DNA of 29,736 nt from Phlegmacium glaucopus (lineage: Eukaryota; Basidiomycota; Agaricomycetes; Agaricales; Cortinariaceae). Shown in pieces: positions 1-8,374 of this stretch (position 1 is its first letter; each line of letters opens with the position of its first letter). The position numbers and the translations under genes were made by a program. Location of the stretch: positions 19,566-49,301 of the forward strand of contig MU130358.1 in NCBI GenBank assembly GCA_015039465.1, in the 5' to 3' direction. The notes under the pieces were generated by a model. It was not told the DNA's origin and ran no database searches. It saw only the letters and a list, made by a program, of their open reading frames with translations.

Positions 1-2142
1 GCAGAAGGGAGGGCAATTGACGATGCTTCCGGTCGGGCCCGATCGGGAGTTATTGTGGGTGGGTCAATCGGATCCCAATCGTCCTCGAAGTCACCTGGGA
101 TTAACTCAATTTGTCGGATACATTCCATGAATGCTTCCACCCCAAGGTACTTCTGGGAATCTGTATTGAACTTTGCCATGGATTTCACAAGATTGTCACG
201 TCGTTTCGACAAGGTCGAGATTTTTTCTGCTGTCGGACGCTTCCCCATCCGACTTACAATTTGATCTATCTCCAATCTTTGCCATATCAGTAGGTGCCAG
301 TGAAGGAAGTAGAAGGTTCTCACTGTTGCTCCTCAAGTTTCAGACTGGCTAGCAACCAGGCAGTCTCTCCTGCAACCCCTCGCTCTTGGCAAATCAACAA
401 CTCAAGTCTCATTTCTGCCAGTGTTTTTGCTTTGCGGAGCTAAGTCTAACAAAGATGTCAAAGGAAATGAACCACTAACCTTTCGGAATGCGAGTTTTCA
501 TTACATCCATCGCCTTCGGGTCCTTGCTCCGCTGCTCTTCAGCCTTCGAAATTTCACTCTCCCATGAATTTAGTTGCTCAAGACTCGGCACCTTTGTTAA
601 GTCTTTGAAGTACTCATCACTTTCCAGCTCATTTTTCATGGCCCGCTTATTTTTGTTTATGATCATTCGGCCTATAACTGTGAAAATTGGAAAACCAATA
701 CAAGATGCCGACTCACTGATTGAAACTATTTTCTTCCAGTTACTGTCGTTCATATGATCATCCAAAACCTCTGATCGGTGAGCAAGAGTGGCAGTTCTCA
801 TGCTGGGCGAAATACCATTCAAAGTACTCCAGAGTGTCTCTAGAATTTCTCCATCCACCATACCTGCCCCTTTCACGAAGTTAGTGGCAAATCGGAACAA
901 ACAGTCATCCTGGTGGCCATGGACGTGAAACATGCCAATAGCCTTTTCAAAGTCGATCACAGGGGGACGAGAAATATAACCTTTGCCTGCTATAAAACGC
1001 TCGTCCATTTTCTTGTAGTATTGACACATTATGTCGTAGATCTTCAGCGCTTTGCGAACTCCAACACAATTAGTGGTTTGGAATGCTTCCGATACCGAAT
1101 AGTCAATGCACTTCTGTTGTTCGCCCTTGAAAAAATTAACACAGCTTGATGGACAGTAGCAACCATGCCGAGCACAAGCATGCACCGCGATGCCAGTGAC
1201 GTCTTTAACTCCCGATCCCATGTTCGCATCTAGAATTGCCCGAAATCCACTGTCCAACGATTCACAGGTATCTGTCTAACAGAATGATTCAGTATGTGTT
1301 GGTCCGCATTGATATCAAAAACAACTTGTTTGGGATCCACAGCCTGTTTAATATGGATGGCATAAGGCCCTGTTGCGGTCATCATTCCTTCTCCGTCAGT
1401 TAGCCACACATCATCATCAGGCCGTGTTTGTTTGATGTGATCGGCTGTGAAGTTTCCATCCACCACGAAGCTTCGCATGGTTTCATCACTTCAGAATTTC
1501 TTAAGCATTCGATGTGAAAGTAAAAAATAGAGCTCTTACGCAGAATATCGACTCATATGATCGGCCGGAAGGTTGACCCCTGGTTGAGGACACGCCGCAC
1601 AAAAGAGAGCCATTGAACCCTTGGTTGGCGACCCCAGCTGGTGGCCGAGCCCAAACCACTTCCTCAGCTTGAGGTTTCTCCATTGTCTTGTTGCCCGGCG
1701 AAATTCATTGTATCGGTTCGGCACCGACTGAGGAAATGCTGGATTCGTCAATCTTCGCAGTTTCTGGTAGTATTGATATGCTGATGTCTTGCATTCAAGA
1801 TTGGACAACTGGTAGTCGTCAAGGCAGTGAAAGCTGAAAACCGTCTTGATCTTGTCATAACTTGCAGCCAACATCTGCAAATCTAATAACTGTTCATCCG
1901 GTTTGCCAACTTGTTCAGCTTCATCTGGCTTGCCAGCTTCCTCTGCTTGTTTCTGACATCTACACCAGATAACAGGGAGTGAAATCAACCCTGATGCATC
2001 CACAATAAGGATATGTTGAATCTCCAAGTCATCCTTTGTGGGGGTCGGGGTCCTAAGCGGGACAGGGTCAGTTTCTAATATCCCGATGTCTTGCCACTCA
2101 GGATCTTCAGGATCGTCATCTACATTGACCGAGTCAGAGTCA
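1..2142 (-). pseudogene. KDZ transposase core and C-terminal region (minus strand, runs off left edge)
   Basis: Catalytic core of a KDZ-family (Kyakuja-Dileera-Zisupton) DNA transposase, which would act on DNA in the nucleus. I read exons 2142-1540, 1488-1326, 1275-505, 439-324 and 276-1, joined by introns of 51, 50, 65 and 47 bp with GT/AG ends and matching phases. Family landmarks in order are CKTSAYQYYQKLRRLT, LFCAACPQPGVNLP, VDGNFTADH, DDVWLTDGEG, ACARHGC, KGEQQKCIDYS, HVHGHQDDC, VDGEILETLWS and TATLAHRSEV. Then come the C-terminal WLLASLKLEEQQ and QKYLG segments. The frame stays open to base 1, so the end of the gene lies outside the window. The upstream side is cut at 2142 by an inverted duplication, separating the core from its N-terminal exons at 3278-3889. 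The family call is firm; the exon ends come from reading alone. Confidence 0.88.
1142..2142. repeat. Left arm of a 1-kb inverted repeat
   Basis: This 1001-bp arm is the reverse complement of 2251-3252 (1002 bp). The arms are separated by a 108-bp spacer at 2143-2250 and differ by four substitutions and one 1-bp indel that I could find, about 99.5% identity. Transcription through both arms would give a long hairpin RNA. Confidence 0.9.
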
Positions 2143-2250
2143 CTTGTATGAGGCATGCCGTATCCTTGAGGCTGGAAAGGATCGGGAGGACAGTCTAGCA
2201 ACCAATAACCCACCACAACCTAAACCACAGCAACATAGTGCTGGACCTGC

Positions 2251-3252
2251 TGACTCTGACTCGGTCAATGTAGATGACGATCCTGAAGATCCTGAGTGGC
2301 AAGACATCGGGATATTAGAAACTGACCCTGTCCCGCTTAGGACCCCGACCCCCACAAAGGACGACTTGGAGATTCAACATATCCTTATTGTGGATGCATC
2401 AGGGTTGATTTCACTCCCTGTTATCTGGTGTAGATGTCAGAAACAAGCAGAGGAAGCTGGCAAGCCAGATGAAGCTGAACAAGTTGGCAAACCGGACGAA
2501 CAGTTATTAGATTTGCAGATGTTGGCTGCAAGTTATGACAAGATCAAGACGGTTTTCAGCTTTCACTGCCTTGACAACTACCAGTTGTCCAATCTTGAAT
2601 GCAAGACATCAGCATATCAATACTACCAGAAACTGCGAAGATTGACGAATCCAGCATTTCCTCAGTCGGTGCCGAACCGATACAATGAATTTCGCCGGGC
2701 AACAAGACAATGGAGAAACCTCAAGCTGAGGAAGTGGTTTGGGCTCGGCCACCAGCTGGGGTCGCCAACCAAGGGTTCAATGGCTCTCTTTTGTGCGGCG
2801 TGTCCCCAACCAGGGGTCAACCTTCCGGCCGATCATATGAGTCGATATTCTGCGTAAGAGCTCTATTTTTTACTTTCACATCGAGATGCTTAAGAAATTC
2901 TGAAGTGATGAAACCATGCGAAGCTTCGTGGTGGATGGAAACTTCACAGCCGATCACATCAAACAAACACGGCCTGATGATGATGTGTGGCTAACTGACG
3001 GAGAAGGAATGATGACCGCAACAGGGCCTTATGCCATCCATATTAAACAGGCTGTGGATCCCAAACAAGTTGTTTTTGATATCAATGCGGACCAACACAT
3101 ACTGAATCATTCTGTTAGACAGATACCTGTGAATCGTTGGACAGTGGATTTCGGGCAATTCTAGATGCGAACATGGGATCGGGAGTTAAAGACGTCACTG
3201 GCATCGCGGTGCATGCTTGTGCTCGGCATGGTTGCTACTGTCCATCAAGCTG
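2251..3252 (+). pseudogene. Inverted second copy of the KDZ transposase core, truncated at a poly(A) run
   Basis: Plus-strand copy of the KDZ core, near-identical to the minus-strand copy at 1142-2142. It keeps the same exon order: ...2853, 2906-3068, 3119-3252. The two introns, 2854-2905 and 3069-3118, are retained with intact GT/AG ends, so this arm is not a reverse-transcribed mRNA. It stops inside the conserved ACARHGC region, just after CPSS, and runs directly into 25 A residues. I find four substitutions and one 1-bp insertion (inside the first intron) relative to the other arm. It cannot encode a whole transposase: both the N-terminal cysteine cluster and the C-terminal half are missing. 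Confidence 0.87.
2251..3252. repeat. Right arm of the 1-kb inverted repeat
   Basis: Partner of 1142-2142. The arm ends exactly at the poly(A) run on one side and at the 108-bp spacer on the other. Confidence 0.9.
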
Positions 3253-3277
3253 AAAAAAAAAAAAAAAAAAAAAAAAA
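3253..3277 (+). repeat. 25-bp poly(A) run at the KDZ duplication breakpoint
   Basis: A homopolymer of 25 A lies exactly between the truncated plus-strand KDZ arm and the minus-strand N-terminal KDZ exon. It marks the breakpoint. Introns are retained in the adjacent arm, so it is not simply the tail of a processed transcript. Confidence 0.9.
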
Positions 3278-3889
3278 GTCTTTTGAGCCGGGCAATTCCC
3301 TCCCATATGGCCCACAGATAGGCGCACACCCACCTCCCATAAACCTGCATCTTGGTAAAACCTGCCGGTCCACTTCTGTAATCGGTGATAGATAAGTTGC
3401 CGATGAGATTTTCGACAACATTCCCGACAATACACAGGCCGGCCGAGGCAACACAGACAGCGCCAACTGGCTAACTTCAGACAGCAGGTGCAAGTTTTCA
3501 CCTCATTCCCTTCAGTAAGCAGAATACGCCCGAGGTAGCCTGATCTCTTCGGTAGCCATTGCCGCATATAATCATTTTGAGTCTGTTCAGCAATGAGCAC
3601 AGCTTAAGGAATAATATGGAATTTAATACATTGCCATATGCTGCTCGCACTTCTTCCTCAGTCGGCAAGGTAGGATCCAGGTGCATTAAGTAATCATCTC
3701 CGACGCCTGAGTCATTTTCAGCTCCGTAATGCCTGAGTGGCACAGCTGGGGGGTCGATCGCTGGCTGTCGATAGGGAGCACTGGAGGAACTCGGGCGATA
3801 GGGTGCGCCAACAATGATCGTTTTGCCTCGTTGCTTTTTGTAGACCCCCCTCTGAAACTCGTCTCTGAAACTCTTCTGGCTTTGCCCAT
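3278..3889 (-). pseudogene. KDZ transposase N-terminal exons with CxC2-type cysteine cluster
   Basis: N-terminal part of the KDZ gene, minus strand. Exons near 3889-3630 and 3582-3278 flank a 47-bp intron (3583-3629, GTATTA...GAACAG, phase 0). The second exon carries the cysteine cluster that accompanies many fungal KDZ transposases: CTCCLKLASWRCLCC, then YCRECC, H, KWTGRFY, LWEVGVRLSVGHMGGNCP. The first exon has a Ser/Pro-rich leader (VGAPYRPSSSSAPYRQ) and LPTEEEVRAAYG. The likely start, MGKARRVSETSFRG at 3889, lies in a different frame from the downstream peptide. The switch falls on a run of six G (3845-3850 as C on plus), so a homopolymer frameshift or sequencing error is possible. After GNCPAQKT the frame runs into the poly(A) breakpoint, detaching it from the core at 1-2142. 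Confidence 0.82.
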
Positions 3890-4124
3890 TGGAAGTAGGT
3901 AAGTAAAGTTGTCCAGAGCTGCTTATAGTCCAGAGCTGCTTATATAGCTGAGCATTCAGACCTCGTTGCAAACACGTTGGTGCCACATTGCTAACCACAT
4001 TCCATCCTGATTGATGGGTGGAACAGTCAGATAAGGTCCTACTGTCTGGACCAGGCAATGCTGGTCCACCCGAGTGGCTGGATCTGCAGCTTAGCAAATC
4101 GGCAGAATCCTCCCAAGATTTCAC
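3890..4124 (-). pseudogene. Decayed coding fragment upstream of KDZ, possibly related to the 8.4-10.6 kb gene
   Basis: An open minus-strand frame precedes the KDZ leader. It includes a tract with W, then about 15 residues, then GLNAQLYKQLWT. The gene at 8375-10621 has W-ERYCCFISII... followed by NLNAQLYRSVLTF at nearly the same spacing, and the DNA also resembles it over roughly 29 bases (3938-3966 against 8813-8841). The rest of the frame shows no family features, and the KDZ start lies at its end. It could be a remnant of that family or a chance frame; the six-residue match is the main support. Confidence 0.3.
3939..3946 (-). promoter_or_regulatory. Possible TATA box for the KDZ gene
   Basis: TATATAAG on the minus strand, about 50 bp before the proposed KDZ start at 3889. 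It overlaps a short direct duplication of CAGAGCTGCTTATA (3917-3946). The call rests on position only. Confidence 0.3.
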
Positions 4125-4436
4125 ATGCCCGGTTTACAGCCAAATTCAGGATGTTCGGGTGAGTCCCCGAATGAGTGCCAGAACCCGGTCCGACTGGGCG
4201 TTAGGATGACCACCCGACTTTAGAAACTACCATTAGTGCCGGTTATGTACACATTCATGAGCATCTATTTTAAGGCATTGAACGAAGTATATTACATATC
4301 AAGAGACTTTGCCAATTGTAAATGGAAAAAATAATAATAATTTAAACTTTTGTGGTCGGCTATGTCCATCCTAACACACAACCAGAGAGTAATTTGGGTA
4401 CACACCCGAATCCCATTCACCGGAGGAAGGGGAGAG

Positions 4437-5050
4437 ATTTTGCTGCAATTCGGGTGCCCACCCGAATTGCAGCAAGCCCAACCTGATTGTCCAAAGGGTG
4501 CCATTTTGCTGCAATTCGGGTGCCCACCCGAGCGGCAAGCATTGTCCAAATGGTGCGATTTTGCTGCAATTCGGGTGCCCACCCGAATTGCAGCAAGCCC
4601 AACCCGATTGTCCAAAGGGTGCGATTTTCCTGCAATTCGGGTGCCCACCCAAACGGCAACCCCAACCCGATTGTCCAAAGGGTGTGATTTTGCTGCAATT
4701 CGGGTGTCCACCCGAGCGACCAGCCTGACAGAATTTGTGCTGCAATTCGGGTGCCCACCCAAGTCCCAGCAGGAGAACTTGGGATTTCACCCGATGGTCG
4801 AAATGGAGAGATTGCATTATGCCCACCAGAGCAACCAGCTGGACTGAATTCGGGGATTCACCCGATGGTCCTGCATTTCGGGTGCCCATCCGCAATTTTG
4901 CATTTCGGCCACCGGAACCAGCCTGAATCAATTTTGCATTTCTGCTGGCCCCCAAGCCATGATTTGGTGATAATTCGGGCATTCACCAATGGAGAGATTC
5001 AGGTACCCACCCGAGCAATCCACCCGAATAACCAGTAACAGCAATTCGGG
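4437..5050. repeat. Palindromic minisatellite (unit about 47-66 bp)
   Basis: At least six units share the core ATTCGGGTGCCCACCCGAAT. Core starts at 4451, 4517, 4572, 4638, 4701 and 4748 give spacings of 66, 55, 66, 63 and 47 bp. More degraded cores continue to about 5050. Linkers repeat CCCAACCCGATTGTCCAAAGGG and GATTTTGCTGCAATT-like stretches. Two units (4441-4474 and 4562-4595) form perfect inverted repeats with 16-bp arms and a 2-bp centre. Because the core is palindromic, both strands give long repetitive reading frames, none of which looks like a real protein. Confidence 0.85.
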
Positions 5051-5229
5051 TGTTCCCCCCCCTAGTACCAAACATTTAGGGTTCAGCCAACCGCCCTCTG
5101 AGGGGCCATGAGCTTATGGGTCAATGACGGGCATATTCCCAGTGTCAGCTCACTCCGCTGCTGGGGCTTTGACGGTACATTATGACACTTCGCTCTTCCG
5201 TCTGAGACGGACAAAGTGGGCTAACATAT
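5051..5229. other. Short unannotated stretch
   Basis: I see no gene or repeat here. It may hold the upstream edge of the HAMP fragment. Confidence 0.4.
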
Positions 5230-5760
5230 GTGGCCCTAGGTGACCTTGGCGAGCTCGTCAATGCTGATGTTCGAGGCGATATGCTTGACTTGAAGATGAC
5301 TGTCAACTCCATGGTCGCTCAGCTGAGCACATTGGCTAACGAAGTCTTGAAGATGACCGTCAACTCCATGGCCGCTCAGTTGAGCACACCGGCTAACAAA
5401 GTCACTCAAGTCAGTTTGGAAGTTGGAACGGAAGGTATCTTGGGTGGACAGGCGTTTGTACCTGATGTTCAGGGAATGTAGATAGTTGGTAATTTCCCGG
5501 TTCTCTTTTTTCCTAATAACCCGATCTTGAGCGAATGATTTTTTCAGGTCCTTACTGATAATGTCAATCTCATGGCTATGAATTTGACCAATAAAGTGCG
5601 TTCAATCGCAGAAGTGGCCAAAGCCGTTGCTGGTGGCGCTTTGATGAAGGTGATTGAAGTTGATGACCATGGAGAGATCTTGGAATTGAAAGAGACAGTC
5701 AATGGAATGACAGGGAGTTTGAGTGTCTTCGCTGATGAAGTCACTCGTGTGGCTACATCA

Positions 5761-5935
5761 GTAAGTTCGGGTTTTGCTATGGGTGCTATGGAGCGCTGTC
5801 CAGTGCTGTCAATCAAAGACCCTTTGCTATGTCACTATAGGTTGCTATGGGACTCTATATAGTGCTTGACAGCTCTTGGCAGTTTCCCATAGTGCCATTT
5901 TTGGACCCTGAAAACCTGAATTTACTGATGTAGAG
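5761..5935 (+). other. Intron of the HAMP fragment, enlarged by a fold-back insert
   Basis: It begins GTAAGTTCGG after TRVATS and ends TTACTGATGTAG, with a good branch site. At 175 bp it is about three times longer than the other introns in the window. Residues 5779-5898 form an imperfect inverted repeat. Confidence 0.5.
5779..5898. mobile_element. MITE-like fold-back element, about 120 bp
   Basis: The ends GGTGCTATGG...GTGCTGTCA and (reverse complement) GGCACTATGG...GAGCTGTCA match at about 21 of 30 positions, giving imperfect terminal inverted repeats. I cannot define a target duplication. It could instead be an old palindromic repeat. Confidence 0.4.
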
Positions 5936-6030
5936 AAGTTGGGATGGAAGGTCGGTTGGGTGGTCAGGCCAGGTCACAAATGTTGGTGGAAGGATTTGAC
6001 GGATAATATCAACGTGATGGCTAACAATGT

Positions 6031-6587
6031 ATGTTTTTCTTTGTTTGTTGTTAAAAAGCTGTTTTACATTCTTTTTTTCAGTTGATGCTATAAGTGCGAA
6101 CCATAGCCGTTTTAGTATATACTCTATGTACAGCTGGCCGCACAAGATCCCGTTTCGACTTCTAGACCAGGATGCTACCCACAGTCCTCGATAGGTTGGT
6201 TATAAAGCACTAATCTCGTTCCCATCGGAACCAAAGGCTGGATAATTAAATATACACCACCGTTAAGAAGTTTGCAAGAGATGATCTGGGATAAGTATTC
6301 TGAGGTATATTATCACAGGATCGTTGTCTTCCCCACTCTCTGCTCCTGGCTCCAGGAAGGATGACCCAGTGATAGTGATCATATCGAATAATTTATCATC
6401 TAATCCACTACTCTGTAGATAATTGAAATACTAGAGATGTGGGCCGTTGCTTTGCAGGGCAATACAAGTCTTATGGGTTTTTATATAGAATATTTATTAT
6501 TTTTAGTTAAAAAAATATTTATCTATAAAATACTTTATTATTAATAATTATTTTATAAAATGCAATATATTTTACTCATTATATTAT
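6031..6587. other. Non-coding stretch, very AT-rich at 6470-6590
   Basis: I see no coding frame with family features. The last 120 bp before the DIRS derivative are almost pure A/T. Confidence 0.5.
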
Positions 6588-6939
6588 TTCTATTCTAAGC
6601 GAACGCGAGGAATGAGCGTGAACATAGAATTTGGTCTATGTGGAGATAAGGATTGTGACATGTGACCAGCTTCTCTGGTTCATGGCTACAACCTTTAACA
6701 TTGGACCGGATTTCCCTGCTCGTCATCTGAGCAGCTCATTCTTTTCATATACACCCAGTCTTAGAAGGATTTACAGAGAAATAAATCAAACAATGCTAAG
6801 AATCACTTTCTCTCTCCCCGTTTTCATTTGACATCAAATTTAACAAATTTCATCCCTCTGCCAGTGTCCTGCCCATTACCTCCTATCTGTTGCACCTACT
6901 TGTTGCTTTGCCCTTGCCTACTTGTGGCATCTCCAACTC

Positions 6940-7172
6940 TCTTGCCCCATGCATGCTACAGAGTCTCCTCTTTTTGCCCCATGCATGCCACAGAGTCCTC
7001 TTTTTGCTCCTTGCATGCTACAGAGTCTCCTCTTTTTGCCCCATGCATGCCACAGAGTCCTCTTTTTGCTCCTTGCATGCTACAGAGTCTCCTCTTTTTG
7101 CCCCATGCATGCCACAGAGTCCTCTTTTTGCCCCATGCATGCTACAGAGCCCCCTCTTTTTGCCCTATGCAT
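6940..7172 (+). repeat. Higher-order minisatellite, 62-bp unit, inside the DIRS derivative
   Basis: Two alternating subunits of about 32 and 30 bp (CATGCTACAGAGTCTCC... and CATGCCACAGAGTCC...) form a 62-bp unit. CATGCTACAGAG starts at 6952, 7014, 7076 and 7138, exactly 62 bp apart. The full-length element has a different minisatellite, also built on TTGC-CCATGCA, at the corresponding place (24278-24478). Confidence 0.88.
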
Positions 7173-7334
7173 CCCTGTTGATTAACCCAGCTGAGTCATT
7201 TCTTTTTTCCACCCATCTCCTAAATTATGGGTATCTAAGTCTTCGCTTGCTGCGTCACTGGGCTCCTTATACATGGGAATCACAGCTCATCTTAGATTTG
7301 TTTTTCCATAGATCAGGACCCGTGTTTCGGTCGA

Positions 7335-7352
7335 AAAACCCTTCAGGGTTTT
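7335..7352. other. Hairpin AAAACCCT-TC-AGGGTTTT
   Basis: Perfect 8-bp stem. The full-length element has the counterpart AAAAACCC-TTC-GGGTTTTT at 28260-28278. Pairing is kept although the sequence differs. Confidence 0.6.
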
Positions 7353-7521
7353 GCCCAAACTATGCCCACATTTTCCCTTTCACTCTCACTGATCTCTTGG
7401 ATCAGTTCTTCCTCCTTCGATAACATACAAACCACTGCCCACATCTTTCCCTTCACTCTCACTGATCTCCCAGATCAGTTCTTCCTTTGTTAACATAACA
7501 TTTGAATACATAGAACAAGTG

Positions 7522-8374
7522 ATTCACTGTTTGTCATTGTCACATAGAGAGAGTGAGGAAGTGAAAAACTAGAGATAAATTAATAAAGAATTGAAAAATG
7601 AAAATAGGAATGGAGAGGTATATTTTTTCTTACTGTTTACATAATTTATTGGTCATAGTAACAATTAGTATAAGGTGATGATTCAGAGCCTGTTTATATT
7701 GAGGTTATTGACTTTTTCTGGTTTGTTTATGTGTGACTAACTATTATGATGGGAGCCAGAAGGCAAACCATGATCAATAACTCATTTCCAGCAATGCGTT
7801 GTTGTCATATATTTGTTTTGGAAAGTTTTTTGAGATAGCTTATAATGTTCGTTTATTAATTTACTACCCATACTTGTGCTTATCCATTTATCCAAAAACA
7901 TCTCTGTGAAGGTTCATAAAATTGAAGACCAGTCATTGTTGTTTGTTTTAGAAGCTAAAAGACAGGTTTTTGAGTTTAAAGGAGTTTCTTCATTGGGTCT
8001 TATGGAGGTGCTCTAGCCACACCAAAGTAAAGATGTTGTTACATGTATGAATATTTTCTCAATAAAACAATATATAAATAAATTATACATGGTTCTGCAA
8101 TATCAATATTTATGTTTCTAAATTATTGGCTAATTCCATTGTTGGTACTAAGTTAGAATTTTATTTTTTAACTGGGAATATGATTCTGGTGATAACTAAC
8201 AGTTATATTTGTATGTCAAAGTTACAACATTTATCAGGAACATAGTGAGACTGCAAACAAGGAAAAGGGATAGCTATTATGAACAAAAGGGATGTGTGAG
8301 CATAACAAGATATTGATGCAATCAAACATATTAAAAATACACTGGGAGGAAATGTAGCAACAAAAAAAAAGTTA
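7522..8374. other. Non-coding AT-rich stretch
   Basis: I see no gene, RNA or clear repeat. It lies just downstream of the stop codon of the minus-strand gene that follows. Confidence 0.5.

Larger units (their letters stand above)
5230..6030 (+). pseudogene. HAMP-repeat fragment of a group III hybrid histidine kinase (Nik1/Os-1-like)
   Basis: Fungal group III histidine kinases carry a chain of about 92-residue HAMP repeats ahead of the kinase domain and act in the osmotic/HOG stress pathway. Here I read GDLGELVNADVRGDMLDLK, MTVNSMVAQLSTLANEV and LEVGTEGILGGQAFVPDVQG. A second repeat follows ([56 protein letters not shown]), then GRLGGQAR and WKDLTDNINVMANN in shifted frames near 5950-6028. 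A 57-bp segment is duplicated in tandem (about 5295-5408). Kinase, ATPase and receiver domains are absent, the last repeat is frameshifted, and the first intron has no phase-correct donor. This is a broken fragment, not a working sensor. Confidence 0.8.
6588..7521 (+). mobile_element. ORF-less deletion derivative of the DIRS/Ngaro-type element
   Basis: The left end (about 6588-6760: TATTCTAAGCGAAC, a GTGTGAAC-like GCGTGAAC, TAGAATTT, GATTGTGACATG, GAGCAGCTC) is a diverged copy of the 164-bp terminal repeat at 23079-23242. The right part (about 7190-7521: CTAAGTCTTCGCTTGC, GGGCTCCTTATAC, GGGAATCACAGCTCATCTTAG, TTTCGGTCGAAAAACCC) matches 28160-28385 of the full element. Between them lies only a minisatellite, with no gag, RT or recombinase. 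The right side carries a tandem duplication of about 66 bp (CCCACATTTTCCCTTTCACT... at 7366 and about 7438). No second copy of the terminal repeat follows. Confidence 0.78.

Noticed and set aside
2251..3277. Processed retrocopy of KDZ mRNA with poly(A) tail
   Set aside because: Two introns are retained next to the poly(A), so it did not arise from spliced mRNA.
4292..4982. Several overlapping open frames on both strands rich in GHPNCSK or GCPPELQQ
   Set aside because: They are translations of the palindromic minisatellite; each strand gives periodic peptides with no family features.
4437..5050. CRISPR-like array
   Set aside because: Spacings vary, linkers are themselves repeated rather than unique, and the setting is eukaryotic with introns.
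6828..7423. Open frames with periodic LFAPCMPQSP peptides
   Set aside because: They are translations of the 62-bp minisatellite in the DIRS derivative.
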